Origin: Litchfieldia alkalitelluris
GTDB lineage: Bacteria; Bacillota; Bacilli; Bacillales; Salisediminibacteriaceae
Length of the DNA: 64,000 nucleotides
Reading direction: 5' to 3'
Assembly: GCF_002153425.1 (NCBI RefSeq)
Contig: NZ_KZ119600.1
Span: 3,934,143 to 3,998,142 of the forward strand
In this document: one piece after another, positions 37,227 through 46,263 of the stretch
Layout: every line of letters starts with the position of its first letter
Position numbering within the stretch: the stretch's first letter is position 1
Notes under the pieces: generated by a model
Databases searched by the model: none
Seen by the model: only the letters and a program-made list of their open reading frames with translations
What the model was told of the DNA's origin: nothing
Position numbers and translations under genes: made by a program

Positions 37227-37341
37227 GCAACTTGACACGGAGCCTCTGCGGGCATGTGTTCCTAGCCACGAAGCCACATAGGTTACAGAACCTGTGGCTC
37301 GCCAAGGAGGCTAACATACCCGCCACTCCGTGTAAAGTTGC
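37227..37341. other. Long nested hairpin inside the non-coding part of IS3 element B
   Basis: GCAACTTGACACGGAG (37227-37242) pairs with CTCCGTGTAAAGTTGC (37326-37341). Inside, GCGGGCATGT (37248-37257) pairs with ACATACCCGC, and AGCCACATAGG pairs with CCTGTGGCT at the apex. It lies downstream of OrfB, between its stop codon and the element end, where IS3 elements normally have little sequence. Confidence 0.75.
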
Positions 37342-37361
37342 TTTGTGTCTGCCACTTGAGA

Positions 37362-38249
37362 TTATGCGGCACTTTCTCCTTTGTCTGCTTTTTGCTTATT
37401 GCCATGGAGTTTTTCGTACTCATTTGGCGATACATAGCCTAATGTCGAATGGCTCCTTCTTGCGTTATAAAAGCTCATGATGTACTTCCATATTTCCTTA
37501 GCTGCTACTTCACGGTTCTCAAACTTCTGTCTGTACACTAGCTCTTTTTTAAGTGAGGAAAAAAATGACTCCATGCACGCATTGTCATAACAGTTTCCTT
37601 TACGACTCATACTTATTTGCATGTTACATTCCTTAAGCCGATCAATGTAATCCTGAGAGGTATACTGACTTCCTCGGTCAGAGTGGTGGATTAACCCTTC
37701 CCCTGGTTTTCTTGAACTAATAGCTCGTTCCAAAGCTCTTAATGGCAATTCTTTTGTCATCGTTTTATCTGTAGCCCACCCTATGATTTTTCGGGAGAAC
37801 AAATCCATCACTGTCGCTAAGTACAACCAACCCTGCATTGTCCAAATATACGTAATATCCGTTACCCAAACACTATTTGGTTTGTCTACTTCAAACTGTC
37901 TATTTAATAGATTAGGGTAAATTGGATTTTGATGCTTAGAATCCGTTGTTACCACAAACTTTTTCTTCGGTGTTGCTCGTAACCCCATTTCCCGCATATA
38001 TTTACCAACAGTTCTTTCAGCTATTTTAATCCCAAGTTTCCATAATTCCCTGGTAATCCTAGGGCTACCATAAACAGACCTATATTCAAAGAATAGCCTA
38101 CGGATCTTTGCCATTAACCTCTTTTTTCTTTGCTTACAAGGCAAGTTGTTTTCTTTGCTGGTTTTTATCCATTTATAATATCCACTCTTTGAAACCTTTA
38201 GGACTTCGCACATCTTCACAACTCGAAATTCCTTTCGGTGCTCATACAT
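37362..38249 (-). CDS. IS3-family transposase OrfB, element B
   Basis: DDE transposase of 295 aa from its first Met. HTH_21 region SVYGSPRITREL; Asp in VWVTDITYIWT, Asp in HHSDRGSQYTS, Glu in NACMESFFSSLKKE. The frame extends upstream through KKGGAHLHERPIVKFNF to AAAAAAG at 38294-38300, where -1 slippage from OrfA would give the fusion. Confidence 0.95.
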   Translation of the reverse strand: MYEHRKEFRVVKMCEVLKVSKSGYYKWIKTSKENNLPCKQRKKRLMAKIRRLFFEYRSVYGSPRITRELWKLGIKIAERTVGKYMREMGLRATPKKKFVVTTDSKHQNPIYPNLLNRQFEVDKPNSVWVTDITYIWTMQGWLYLATVMDLFSRKIIGWATDKTMTKELPLRALERAISSRKPGEGLIHHSDRGSQYTSQDYIDRLKECNMQISMSRKGNCYDNACMESFFSSLKKELVYRQKFENREVAAKEIWKYIMSFYNARRSHSTLGYVSPNEYEKLHGNKQKADKGESAA

Positions 38250-38263
38250 AAAGTTAAACTTAA

Positions 38264-38569
38264 CTATCGGCCTTTCATGAAGATGTGCGCCGCCTTTTTT
38301 ATAATCTCATTCTCCTCCTTTAATTCATTAATTTGATCTAGCAGTTCTTTCTCACGTTTCTTGTACTCTCCAGGTGTAATATATTCTGTTCCTTCTTTAC
38401 TTTGCTTTAACTTTTCCCGATACTTTTTTACCCAGCGATATATGTTTTTGCTTGAGATATCCATTTCACTACTAACCTCTGTAGCTTTCTTTCCTTCTTC
38501 TACTACTAACTTAGCGATATACTCTTTAAACTCCTCATCATAGGTTTTAATCATTTTGACACGCTCCAT
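38264..38569 (-). CDS. IS3-family OrfA (HTH protein), element B
   Basis: A 101-aa protein with a homeodomain-like HTH (ATEVSSEMDISSKNIYRWVK) and a C-terminal leucine-rich coil (LLDQINELKEENEIIKKAAH). ATAAAAAAGG near its end is the predicted frameshift site. Confidence 0.93.
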   Translation of the reverse strand: MERVKMIKTYDEEFKEYIAKLVVEEGKKATEVSSEMDISSKNIYRWVKKYREKLKQSKEGTEYITPGEYKKREKELLDQINELKEENEIIKKAAHIFMKGR

Positions 38570-38625
38570 TTCTAGATTATGGTTTTATTCTCTCCATAAC
38601 GTGTCCACTTTATAGTCTAGACCCA

Positions 38626-39040
38626 CATTCTCTTAAAATGCGGACTAGATTCCTCCTCTCACGCATTTCTTGGCCGCATTCTCTTAAAATGCGGACTAGA
38701 TTCCTCCTCTCACGCATTTCTTGGCCGCATTCTCTCAAAATGCGGACTAGATTCTACCTCTATCCCATTTCTTGGCCGCATTCTCTTAAAATGCGGACTA
38801 GATTCTACCTCTACACCATTTCTTGGCCGCATTATTCCAAAATGCGGACTAGATTCTACCTCTATCCCATTTCTTGGCCGCATTCTCTTAAAATGCGGAC
38901 TAGATTCCTCCTCTCACGCATTTCTTGGCCGCATTCTCTCAAAATGCGGACTAGATTCCTCCTCTCACGCATTTCTTGGCCGCATTCTCTTAAAATGCGG
39001 ACTAGATTCTACCTCTATCCCATTTCTTGGCCGCATTTCA
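38626..39040. repeat. 51-bp tandem dyad array 4, right block (about 8 units)
   Basis: Continues the array after IS3 element B, up to the stop codon of the NERD/zinc gene at 39079. Two spacer variants alternate (TTCTACCTCTATCCCATTTC and TTCCTCCTCTCACGCATTTC). Confidence 0.93.
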
Positions 39041-39078
39041 CTGCGTCCTATAACACCCTACCTGTTCTCCCCCACATC

Positions 39079-40035
39079 TTAATATAAATCCTCGTTTGAA
39101 TCACGATCCCTTTTCTCAACATAGTATGAGTTTTTCCCATACCCCATTCTAGAAAAATTTTTTACTAGAACCCTTCTAATTGATCGGACTGACACAGCAC
39201 CACCACACCAGTTATAAATTAATTCAGTAGTTATTTTCATATCAGGAAAAAGCCATATTAGCTCTTTAATAGTGCGAAGAATTGCTTCATCCATTTTCTC
39301 GGAGCACAAACAGTTAGGACACTTTATAATCATTTTATTAGATATATGAATATAAGAAGTACCACAGTTTTCACAAAACACCCCCGAATCCAGTTCCTCC
39401 AATGCATACTTAGGAAGATTACGATACTGATCCTCCTCTTTCCGCTGGGACAAAATGGCCTCCGCATATTTCATGTGGCGCTGATTAAGTTTTACAGACA
39501 ACTGGCCTTGCAAATGGTTGATGAAGTTGTGAAGTTGAGTTGGATAAATGATTGGGAGGTCTTTGGGAGCTTGTTTCAAGGTGAATTTCTGATTTACAAA
39601 AACAAGGAAGGGCTTAATAGTTAGGTGAATGCCGAGACTATGAAGTAGTTGACGAAGCGAGGCTTCCGTACGTTCAAGTTGAATCATAAAATTTTTTGCT
39701 TCTTTATTCGAATTACAGAAATACCACTTCCTATCTTGAATGTAATAGTCCCCTTCAGAGGTTTTAATTTCAAAGATGTAAATGGACGAGTGGCTAATGA
39801 TGGCTGAATCGATTTGAAACTCTGAATTATTTAGCTCAAACAATAGATCATTTAGAACGAGACCATGACCATTAAGACCTTTGAGGAGCTCATCAAACTG
39901 CTCCTCTCCTTGAAAACCTTTGACTTGATTGGAAAAATAAAGTTGGATATCCTCTGGAAGTTTGGATCGGCATTGGAGGATTTTCTGAAGCTTAAGTTTT
40001 AGTGGAAACTCACGGGGTTTTAATAGAGTGACCAT
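39079..40035 (-). CDS. NERD-domain protein with C-terminal zinc ribbon
   Basis: A 318-aa soluble protein. The NERD domain covers about residues 45-165: GFQGEEQFDELLKGL, DSAIISHSSIYIFEIKT (the D-x(n)-E-x-K nuclease-like core) and PFLVFVNQKFTL. A zinc ribbon follows (CENCGTSYIHI, KCPNCLC) and a C-terminal helical part (IRRVLVKNFSRMGYGKN). Unlike the NERD protein at 5.0-5.7 kb it has no membrane segments. The ATG at 40035 is preferred over the GTG at 40047. Function unknown; a nucleic-acid role is assumed for the family. Confidence 0.85.
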   Translation of the reverse strand: MVTLLKPREFPLKLKLQKILQCRSKLPEDIQLYFSNQVKGFQGEEQFDELLKGLNGHGLVLNDLLFELNNSEFQIDSAIISHSSIYIFEIKTSEGDYYIQDRKWYFCNSNKEAKNFMIQLERTEASLRQLLHSLGIHLTIKPFLVFVNQKFTLKQAPKDLPIIYPTQLHNFINHLQGQLSVKLNQRHMKYAEAILSQRKEEDQYRNLPKYALEELDSGVFCENCGTSYIHISNKMIIKCPNCLCSEKMDEAILRTIKELIWLFPDMKITTELIYNWCGGAVSVRSIRRVLVKNFSRMGYGKNSYYVEKRDRDSNEDLY

Positions 40036-40117
40036 CTGAAAAACCACTTCCCTTCTTCTCTATTTAATTGTGAAACATTTCACTTTCATTTTAACCCTAC
40101 CCATAGAATTTTTCAAC

Positions 40118-40161
40118 AAAAAAAGAACAATCGTTCCCTAAAAAAGGAGGTCCGATTGTTC
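40118..40161 (-). terminator. Terminator of the CAP lipoprotein gene
   Basis: Minus strand GAACAATCG pairs with CGATTGTTC followed by TTTTTTTG; loop about 24 nt. Confidence 0.8.
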
Positions 40162-40253
40162 AAAATTGATTAAAGTCTATTTTAGTTTTCGATTTCAGTG
40201 AAAAAACAGTTCACATGTGCCCAACACAAATACCTACACCCTCAAGTCACCAC

Positions 40254-41285
40254 TCATCTCGTCATAAACAACTGCGTCCAATAGTGCCTATAGTCACCAC
40301 CGCTCGCGTACCCAACACCCATGTGGGTAAAGTCCCCGTTGAGAATATTGGCACGGTGGCCGTCGCTGTTCATCCAGCTATCAACTACTGCCGCTGCAGA
40401 AGCTTGTCCACCTGCAATATTCTCCCCAGCCCTACTGTAGGACAGGCCGTAATGAGCCATCATGTCGAAGGGGCTGCCGTAAGTTGGTGATGTATGTGAA
40501 AAATACTTGTTGTCCCTCATATCCTCGGACTTTGTTCTAGCCACAGCGCTCAATGTACCGTCTGTTTTGAAAGCTGCTAGGCCATCTGCTTTTCGAATAT
40601 CATTCACTAAAGACAGAACCTCTTGCTCAAATTGACTAGCATTTGGTGAAGTTCCACTCGATTTCGGCTTCGTTTCTTCTTTCGGTTTGGCTTCTTCCTT
40701 TGATTCCGAGTTTGAATCGGATTTGCTAGCATCTTTATTTCCTTTATCCCCGCCGGATTTAGAGCCATCATTTGAGCCTGAACCAGAATCTGAACCAGAT
40801 CCAGATCCAGAACCGGAATTACCATCAGAACCACCTGACCCTGAACCAGACCCGGACTTTGCTCCAGAATCAGAATCCTTATCAGATTTAGATCCGTCGC
40901 CTCCAGAACCAGATTTACCCTCTTCTTTCTTGGTTGATTCATCGTTTTTGCCAGCACCAGAGTTATCTCCGTTTCCAGCATTCCCAGCGTTTCCACCATC
41001 ACCCTCGCCGTCTCCATCTCCATCATCTGAGCCCGTGCCTTGACCTGCATCGTCCTCTTCTTCTACATTTTCAACCTCATCTTCTTTAGCTTCCCTCTCC
41101 ATTTTTGCAAAAAGAAAGTCACCTAACTCTACATCTATTTTTAGATTCACATTATGATCAAGACGCTGCCCGTGGTCTGATGCTAGCTTCATGTCCTCTG
41201 CAGTAGCAATTCCCTCACTACCACAAGCGGCTTGGAAAACTAGTATAATTAATGCTACGAATGCTAAAATATAATTCTTATTCAT
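40254..41285 (-). CDS. CAP/SCP-domain lipoprotein with long acidic Gly/Ser linker
   Basis: A 343-aa surface lipoprotein. The signal ends in the lipobox FQAAC (Cys21). After about 60 residues comes a linker of roughly 130 residues made of G, S, D, N, E and K, then the CAP domain of the YkwD type (about residues 220-343): LVNDIRKADGLAAFKTDGTL, YFSHTSPTYGSPFDMM, AGENIAGG and HRANILNGDFTHMGVGY. GGAGGTAAGCAAACG precedes the ATG at 41285; the frame is open 12 codons further up. CAP proteins of Bacillus are of unclear function, partly linked to spores and cell wall. Confidence 0.9.
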   Translation of the reverse strand: MNKNYILAFVALIILVFQAACGSEGIATAEDMKLASDHGQRLDHNVNLKIDVELGDFLFAKMEREAKEDEVENVEEEDDAGQGTGSDDGDGDGEGDGGNAGNAGNGDNSGAGKNDESTKKEEGKSGSGGDGSKSDKDSDSGAKSGSGSGSGGSDGNSGSGSGSGSDSGSGSNDGSKSGGDKGNKDASKSDSNSESKEEAKPKEETKPKSSGTSPNASQFEQEVLSLVNDIRKADGLAAFKTDGTLSAVARTKSEDMRDNKYFSHTSPTYGSPFDMMAHYGLSYSRAGENIAGGQASAAAVVDSWMNSDGHRANILNGDFTHMGVGYASGGDYRHYWTQLFMTR

Positions 41286-41562
41286 CGTTTGCTTACCTCC
41301 ATTTTTAGGGGAAATTCCCAATCTCCCACTATGGTTGTCCGCAAACTATTCTATCATTTCTTTCTACTAATTTTTATCGAATCTATTAAATATTTACAAA
41401 TTAACACAAAATGAGCCTTCCTTCCTACAAAATTCTCCAGGCACACATAGACTGCTCCACTGCACCTCCCAATACCAGAAGAAGAAATATGAGAAATTCC
41501 GACAGCCCAGAAAACCTACCCCTAGGCCACTGTAACTCAGCAAAGATCATCTCTCCACACAC
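41286..41562. other. Intergenic region, no gene seen
   Basis: AT-rich promoter-side DNA of the CAP gene (41330-41410), then a C/A-rich, G-poor tract towards the stop of the beta-mannosidase gene. No terminator or small gene recognised. Confidence 0.4.
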
Positions 41563-44508
41563 CTAACCACGCAAATTAATAATCTTCTCCCCGTTTACAT
41601 AAATTTTCAGTTGCTCCCTAAGTTGCTCCTTGCTTAAGCTTAGCCTACCGCTACCAGCACTGCCCATAATTGCACCCTTTTGAATTCCCACCCTTCGTGG
41701 CACACCAGGTAGCAAATCAAAATAGTTATTATCAAATTTACAATCATAATCACTTAGGTCAAGCATGACAAACTTAGCTAGAGTCGAACTAACCAAACTC
41801 ACAACGAAACCCTCTTCCGTCTCTTCTAATCTAGTCTTAATGGAAGGTCCCACCCATTCAAAGTGCTTCGGTGGAACAAATAATGTCGTCCCTTCACTGA
41901 TGACATTGCCTCCAAATTGCGCAACTCGCCGCGCCTCCTGTTGAAATTGCGCAACTCGCCGCGCCTCCTGTTGTTGAAATACCTGTTGGCGTTTCCCTAG
42001 TCGCTCCTCATGTTGTCCTTGTTGTTGCCTCCCATCTTGCCGCCCCCTAAAATTACGCTTCCCTACATCTTTCTCACCTTCACTCACGAGACAATATTGA
42101 AAATAAGTTTTCCTCACCTGCTTCATGTCCGTCAATTCCCTAGAGAAATCCAACTCCACTATTTTTTTCGCCTGTAAAGCAGGAACTTCCGCAACCACTT
42201 CCCCGGACGCCAACAATTTCCCATCACTCTCGCAAAGCTTCCACAGGACCTTTCCTGTCACAACCTCTCTCGTATCATTCGTCACAGTCAAACTCATTTC
42301 ACGTGCAACGACATCTTCCTCACATGACAGAAGAATAGGGGAATAAAATTTCTTAGCCGCATGATGCAATGCCTTCCAGCGCCCATAATAGTCAATGCTA
42401 GACCACGAGGCAACAGGCCAACAGTCGTTCAACTGCCAATAAATAGATCCCATGCAGCGACCACGTTGTCGACGCCAATGCTCCACACCGTACTTGATGG
42501 CTTCAGCCTGCAGGACCTGCGATGCATACAATAACTCCTCAAACCCATGGGGATACTTTAAATACTGACTTAAATAGTGCAAGATTAAGCCATTCCCAGC
42601 ATCATTTTTCTGATGACTTTCCATGACGTGGGAAAAAATATTGTGGTCCTCCGGTTCAGCGAACTCCTGAATTGTTTTCAAAGCTGGAAACGATTGAAAT
42701 CCAAACTCCGAGCAAAAACGAAAGTAAAATTTTCGATAATCAGTAAAAGGCTTTTTCCCATGCCAGACGTCCCAATAATGGACATTTCCGCTGTTGGAAT
42801 CATTCGGGTTGTTAAAACTGCCGCCAGAAGATGGTGAAGCAGGCCAATAAAAGGTATCTGGATCATGTTCGTCCAATACACTTGGGAGCAGCTCTTGAAA
42901 CAGCTTCAAATAATCCCGCCTCAAGTGGTCAGGCTTCGGGAAATCCCAGTCCTCCCACGCCAACTCCATCTCATTGTTTCCACACCATAACCCTAACGAG
43001 GCGTGATGCCGCAACCTTTTCACATTATCAATTGCTTCTTGTTTTACAGAGGAAGCAAAATCCTCGGTGAGCTGATACGTGGCACATGCGAACATAAAAT
43101 CCTGCCAGACAATGAGCCCGTACCGATCACATAGGTCATAAAAATGATCCCTTGGATACACACCACCGCCCCAAACACGAAAACAATTGAAATTAGCCTC
43201 AACACAATCTTGAATGAGCCGCTCTGTTTTTTCCTCGTCCACTCGAGTCAACAAACTATCCTCAGGGATATAATTGGCACCCTTCGCAAACAAATCCACC
43301 CCATTTACAACAAAAGCGAAGGACTCCCCCCACTTATCCTTTTCCCGTTTCACCTCAATCGTGCGAAGCCCAATTTGGAACCTTTTCTCGTCCACCGACT
43401 CAACGCCATTCCCACGCTTCCTCTTCAACACCACCCGAACTTGATAAAGGGGCTGCTTACCATATCCATTCGGCCACCAGAGCTGAGGATTTTTTATGAA
43501 AAACGTAGTCTCGTATTCTGACTCAGTCTGTGTTATCTCTATTTCCTTATTGAGCACAGTTTTTATCCCCAGGTCACTCATGGTTGTGTTTATTGGACCC
43601 TCAATAATTACCTCCGCAAAAAGAGTGTCGTGATATGACACAGAATTAATGGTGTTTTCTCCGCTCCGCACTTCTGGAGTTTCTCTAGCTGTCTCTCCCC
43701 TTTCCTCCCCTCCTATAACTCCGTTGACTCCCCCACTCCCCGCTCTACTGTCATCTCCGTCTGTTTCTCCCCTGAATTCTCCGCTCTCAACTCTACTGTT
43801 TTCACCTTTATATTCTCCAACGCCCCCAGATGTTTTAGGGAAACTAGCAATCTCTGATTTAACAGATAGATTAACCCCTCTATCTGTGTGTTCCTGTGAA
43901 AACTTCACATCTTGAACTCGCCCACACTCGTAGCCAACGATGGATATATCACGCCATACTCCCATATCTGGCAACTGTGGACCCCAATCCCATCCAAACA
44001 TAAAGTGAGCTTTTCGAATTTGAGAGATTCCGGGCATGACACCATTGGTTGTATTCCAAACATCAGGGAACTTTCTTTCTAGCTTTTTTACATGCTCCGT
44101 TGGGGAAAAAAATGTGATCGTTATTTTATTCCGTCCCTCACGCAAGTCGCTGCAATCTAATTCATAGCTCCTATGCATATTGTCCGTCAATGTCATGAGG
44201 ACATCATTCAGGCGAATTTCCGCCAATGTATCTAGACCTTTAGCTGATAAAAAAATGCGTTCGCAGGCAAATAAGTTTTGTGACACATGAAATTCCCTTT
44301 CAAATTGATAATCGTACTCCGTCCATTTTTTTACTTCTATTTCCTCGTCTCTGTAAAATGGATCTTCTATTTCCTCCTCCTGCAGAAGGTTAGAGAGGAC
44401 CGTGCCTGGAACTGTAGCCCCTAACCACTCCCCATTTCCCTCCAGGGGACTCCCCATTTTTCCTAATCGGCGCATTCTCCACTTCCCGTTCAAATCCAAT
44501 ACAACCAT
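41563..44508 (-). CDS. Beta-mannosidase, glycoside hydrolase family 2
   Basis: A cytoplasmic exo-glycosidase of 981 aa that releases mannose from manno-oligosaccharides. The N-terminal jelly roll has WRMRRLGKMGSP and VPGTVLSNLL; HFMFGWDWGPQLPDMGVWRD is typical of mannosidases. The TIM barrel contains FNCFRVWGGGVYPRDHFYDL and the acid/base Glu in LWCGNNEMELAWEDW; the nucleophile region is around FRFCSEFGFQSFP. Family members have about 820-860 aa; the excess is two low-complexity inserts, at about residues 222-285 (Gly/Glu/Ser rich) and 820-865 (Gln/Arg rich, with a 30-bp tandem duplication at 41914-41973). RBS GAAGGGGCAATGAGAGC. Confidence 0.92.
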   Translation of the reverse strand: MVVLDLNGKWRMRRLGKMGSPLEGNGEWLGATVPGTVLSNLLQEEEIEDPFYRDEEIEVKKWTEYDYQFEREFHVSQNLFACERIFLSAKGLDTLAEIRLNDVLMTLTDNMHRSYELDCSDLREGRNKITITFFSPTEHVKKLERKFPDVWNTTNGVMPGISQIRKAHFMFGWDWGPQLPDMGVWRDISIVGYECGRVQDVKFSQEHTDRGVNLSVKSEIASFPKTSGGVGEYKGENSRVESGEFRGETDGDDSRAGSGGVNGVIGGEERGETARETPEVRSGENTINSVSYHDTLFAEVIIEGPINTTMSDLGIKTVLNKEIEITQTESEYETTFFIKNPQLWWPNGYGKQPLYQVRVVLKRKRGNGVESVDEKRFQIGLRTIEVKREKDKWGESFAFVVNGVDLFAKGANYIPEDSLLTRVDEEKTERLIQDCVEANFNCFRVWGGGVYPRDHFYDLCDRYGLIVWQDFMFACATYQLTEDFASSVKQEAIDNVKRLRHHASLGLWCGNNEMELAWEDWDFPKPDHLRRDYLKLFQELLPSVLDEHDPDTFYWPASPSSGGSFNNPNDSNSGNVHYWDVWHGKKPFTDYRKFYFRFCSEFGFQSFPALKTIQEFAEPEDHNIFSHVMESHQKNDAGNGLILHYLSQYLKYPHGFEELLYASQVLQAEAIKYGVEHWRRQRGRCMGSIYWQLNDCWPVASWSSIDYYGRWKALHHAAKKFYSPILLSCEEDVVAREMSLTVTNDTREVVTGKVLWKLCESDGKLLASGEVVAEVPALQAKKIVELDFSRELTDMKQVRKTYFQYCLVSEGEKDVGKRNFRGRQDGRQQQGQHEERLGKRQQVFQQQEARRVAQFQQEARRVAQFGGNVISEGTTLFVPPKHFEWVGPSIKTRLEETEEGFVVSLVSSTLAKFVMLDLSDYDCKFDNNYFDLLPGVPRRVGIQKGAIMGSAGSGRLSLSKEQLREQLKIYVNGEKIINLRG

Positions 44509-44596
44509 GCTCTCATTGCCCCTTCCATTTGGATGGCGTTAGCTCCTGTTGAAAATCTTTATAACGAACTTCGATATGCAAACGGGTAATTCCTTC

Positions 44597-44669
44597 AAAA
44601 ACAAAGGGACGGTTCTTGCGTTTACAATTGTCAGTCAATTGTAAACGCAAGAACCGTCCCCATGTTCAA
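44597..44669. repeat. REP-like inverted pair with AATTGTC spacer
   Basis: Minus copy 44597-44625 and plus copy 44641-44669 around AATTGTCAGTCAATT. The spacer matches that of 22288-22360. The right end (CATGTTCAA) overlaps the TGA stop of the following vanZ-like gene. Confidence 0.93.
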
Positions 44670-45151
44670 GCAACTAAGCTTTTTGATTTTTCCCGTTTCC
44701 TTTTTTTCCAACGGTGCCTAGCACTACTCCCTATCACATACAAGCATATCCCCACTCCAGCACCTGCACTATCAATGAGCACGTCAGTTACCTCGCCACT
44801 CCGCCCCGGAATAAACAACTGATGAACTTCATCTGTTATTGCGTAAATGACACAGATCCCAAGGGAGAACAATACGCTCCGTAATCCAGAAAAACCACTT
44901 CTTCGTAACGCATGTAACACTAAAATTCCTAAAACGAAATAAACGGAGAAATGGGCTCCTTTTCTAATAACATAATGAACGCTATCGCGGTCAAATTCTA
45001 TTGGTAAAATCGATTCAACTGTACTTAAAACCAATTCCGTTACACCAGAGCTAAGTTCCGCAGATTGTCCACCTGGTTGATGCGAAAATGCAAAAATGAG
45101 TCCCATCCAAATAACAACTGCACCCCATGCTATATATTTATTTATCCTCAA
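44666..45151 (-). CDS. VanZ-family membrane protein
   Basis: A protein of about 161 aa with four to five membrane helices. VanZ features: WMGLIFAFSHQPGGQSAELS at the start, IRKGAHFSVYFVLGIL, and YAITDEVHQLFIPGRSGEVTDVLID in the last third. VanZ proteins confer low-level teicoplanin resistance in vanA operons; most chromosomal ones have unknown function. The TTG at 45151 has GTGGGGG upstream, the ATG at 45184 has none. Its stop codon lies in a REP end. Confidence 0.85.
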   Translation of the reverse strand: MRINKYIAWGAVVIWMGLIFAFSHQPGGQSAELSSGVTELVLSTVESILPIEFDRDSVHYVIRKGAHFSVYFVLGILVLHALRRSGFSGLRSVLFSLGICVIYAITDEVHQLFIPGRSGEVTDVLIDSAGAGVGICLYVIGSSARHRWKKRKREKSKSLVA

Positions 45152-45191
45152 GTTAATACCCCCACAACAATTCCTACGCAACATTATAACA

Positions 45192-45220
45192 CTAAACGCA
45201 GGGACGGTTCTCCCGTTTAC
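45192..45220 (-). repeat. REP-like palindrome upstream of vanZ
   Basis: Minus copy (CTAAACG, GGGACGGTTCT, CCGTTTAC), between divergent vanZ and truA. Confidence 0.9.
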
Positions 45221-45377
45221 AACTATAAACCCTCTATCCTAGGGTCCAATTATAACTAATACCATTAATGCATTTTAATCAGTTTGTTGGCCACCTTTAC
45301 TTTTCCCCCATCTAATGCATACAATAATAGTACAAAACTTGAAAAAACAGACACCCGTCTTAAGGAGCATCGCAACA

Positions 45378-46115
45378 ATGACAAATTATAAAATGACTAT
45401 TCAGTATGATGGTACACGCTATAAAGGTTGGCAGCGACTAGGTAATGATGAAAACACGATTCAAGGAAAAATAGAAAAAGTTTTAACAGAAATGGTTGGA
45501 GAAAAGGTTGAGATCATCGGTAGCAGTAGAACCGACGCTGGTGTACATGCCCTGGAGCAAGTTGCCAATGTGAAGCTAAAAGGTAACTATTCTGAGGAAC
45601 AAGTGAAGAAATACCTCAATAAATATTTACCACAGGATATTAGCATCACCTCTGTCTCCATTGCCGCTGAACGATTCCATGCCAGGTATAATACGAAGGA
45701 TAAAACCTACTTGTACAAGATTTGGAACAGGGACTACAACAATCCATTCATGCGAAAATATAGCATGCAGGTGGAAAAAAAACTAGATGTGACACAAATG
45801 AAAAAGGCATGTCAGCACTTTCTTGGGGAGCATGATTTCACAGCTTTCTCGAACGCTAAGTCAAAGAAAAAAACAATGGTGCGGACTATATATGCAATCG
45901 AGTTGGTAGAAAGTGATGGGTTTATTGAGATCAGAATACGTGGCAATGGCTTTCTATATAATATGGTCAGGAAAATGGTAGGAACTTTGATTGAAGTGGG
46001 ACTAGGGCATATTGAAGCTGACAGTATTCCTGGTATTTTAGCTTCAAAGGAAAGAAATCAGACTAACCTTCTTGCCGCTCCTTCTGGCTTATATTTAGAA
46101 AAAATCTCGTTCTAG
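45378..46115 (+). CDS. truA: tRNA pseudouridine synthase A
   Basis: Converts U38-40 of the tRNA anticodon arm to pseudouridine. 245 aa from the ATG at 45378, which follows AAGGAG at 11 bases and begins with the conserved MTNYKMTIQYDGTRYKGWQ. The catalytic Asp is in SSRTDAGVHA; further motifs are FHARYNTKDKTYLYKIWN and RGNGFLYNMVRKMVGTLI. In most Bacilli the main truA lies in the ribosomal-protein region; this isolated copy may be a second paralogue. Confidence 0.93.
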   Translation: MTNYKMTIQYDGTRYKGWQRLGNDENTIQGKIEKVLTEMVGEKVEIIGSSRTDAGVHALEQVANVKLKGNYSEEQVKKYLNKYLPQDISITSVSIAAERFHARYNTKDKTYLYKIWNRDYNNPFMRKYSMQVEKKLDVTQMKKACQHFLGEHDFTAFSNAKSKKKTMVRTIYAIELVESDGFIEIRIRGNGFLYNMVRKMVGTLIEVGLGHIEADSIPGILASKERNQTNLLAAPSGLYLEKISF

Positions 46116-46117
46116 GT

Positions 46118-46146
46118 CTAAACGGAGGGACGGTTCTCCCGTTTAC
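46118..46146 (-). repeat. REP-like palindrome after truA
   Basis: Minus copy (CTAAACG, GGGACGGTTCT, CCGTTTAC), two bases after the truA stop. Confidence 0.9.
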
Positions 46147-46224
46147 AAACACTGAAATGGACGGTCAGGTTTATGTAGTGTTCAGCGTTGGTTGATTGAA
46201 CATGTTCATTGATCATCACACGGT

Positions 46225-46263
46225 GTAAACGGGAGAACCGTCCCCATGTTCACGCATGTTCAC
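46225..46263 (+). repeat. REP-like palindrome flanking the RAYT gene, 3' side
   Basis: Full plus copy 46225-46253 (GTAAACG, GAGAACCGTCCCC, GTTCAC), followed by a second terminal piece GCATGTTCACG that contains the stop codon of the transposase gene. Confidence 0.93.

Larger units (their letters stand above)
37081..38625 (-). mobile_element. IS3-family element B inserted in array 4
   Basis: 1545 bp starting TGGTCCTCTGTC and ending with the inverse of TGGGTCTAGAC; GTAGACA and GTGGACA mark the inner part of the imperfect inverted repeats. CATT is duplicated on both sides (37077-37080 and 38626-38629), exactly within the array motif CCGCATTCTC. Two intact open frames plus a 280-bp non-coding left part with strong secondary structure. 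Confidence 0.93.

Noticed and set aside
37272-37299. Integron attC site in IS3 element B
   Set aside because: The imperfect palindrome resembles attC in shape only; the conserved R boxes and any integrase are missing.
40687-41050. Frames of 118 and 147 codons overlapping the CAP lipoprotein linker
   Set aside because: Low-complexity shadow frames of the Gly/Ser/Asp linker of the real gene, whose lipobox and CAP domain are clear.
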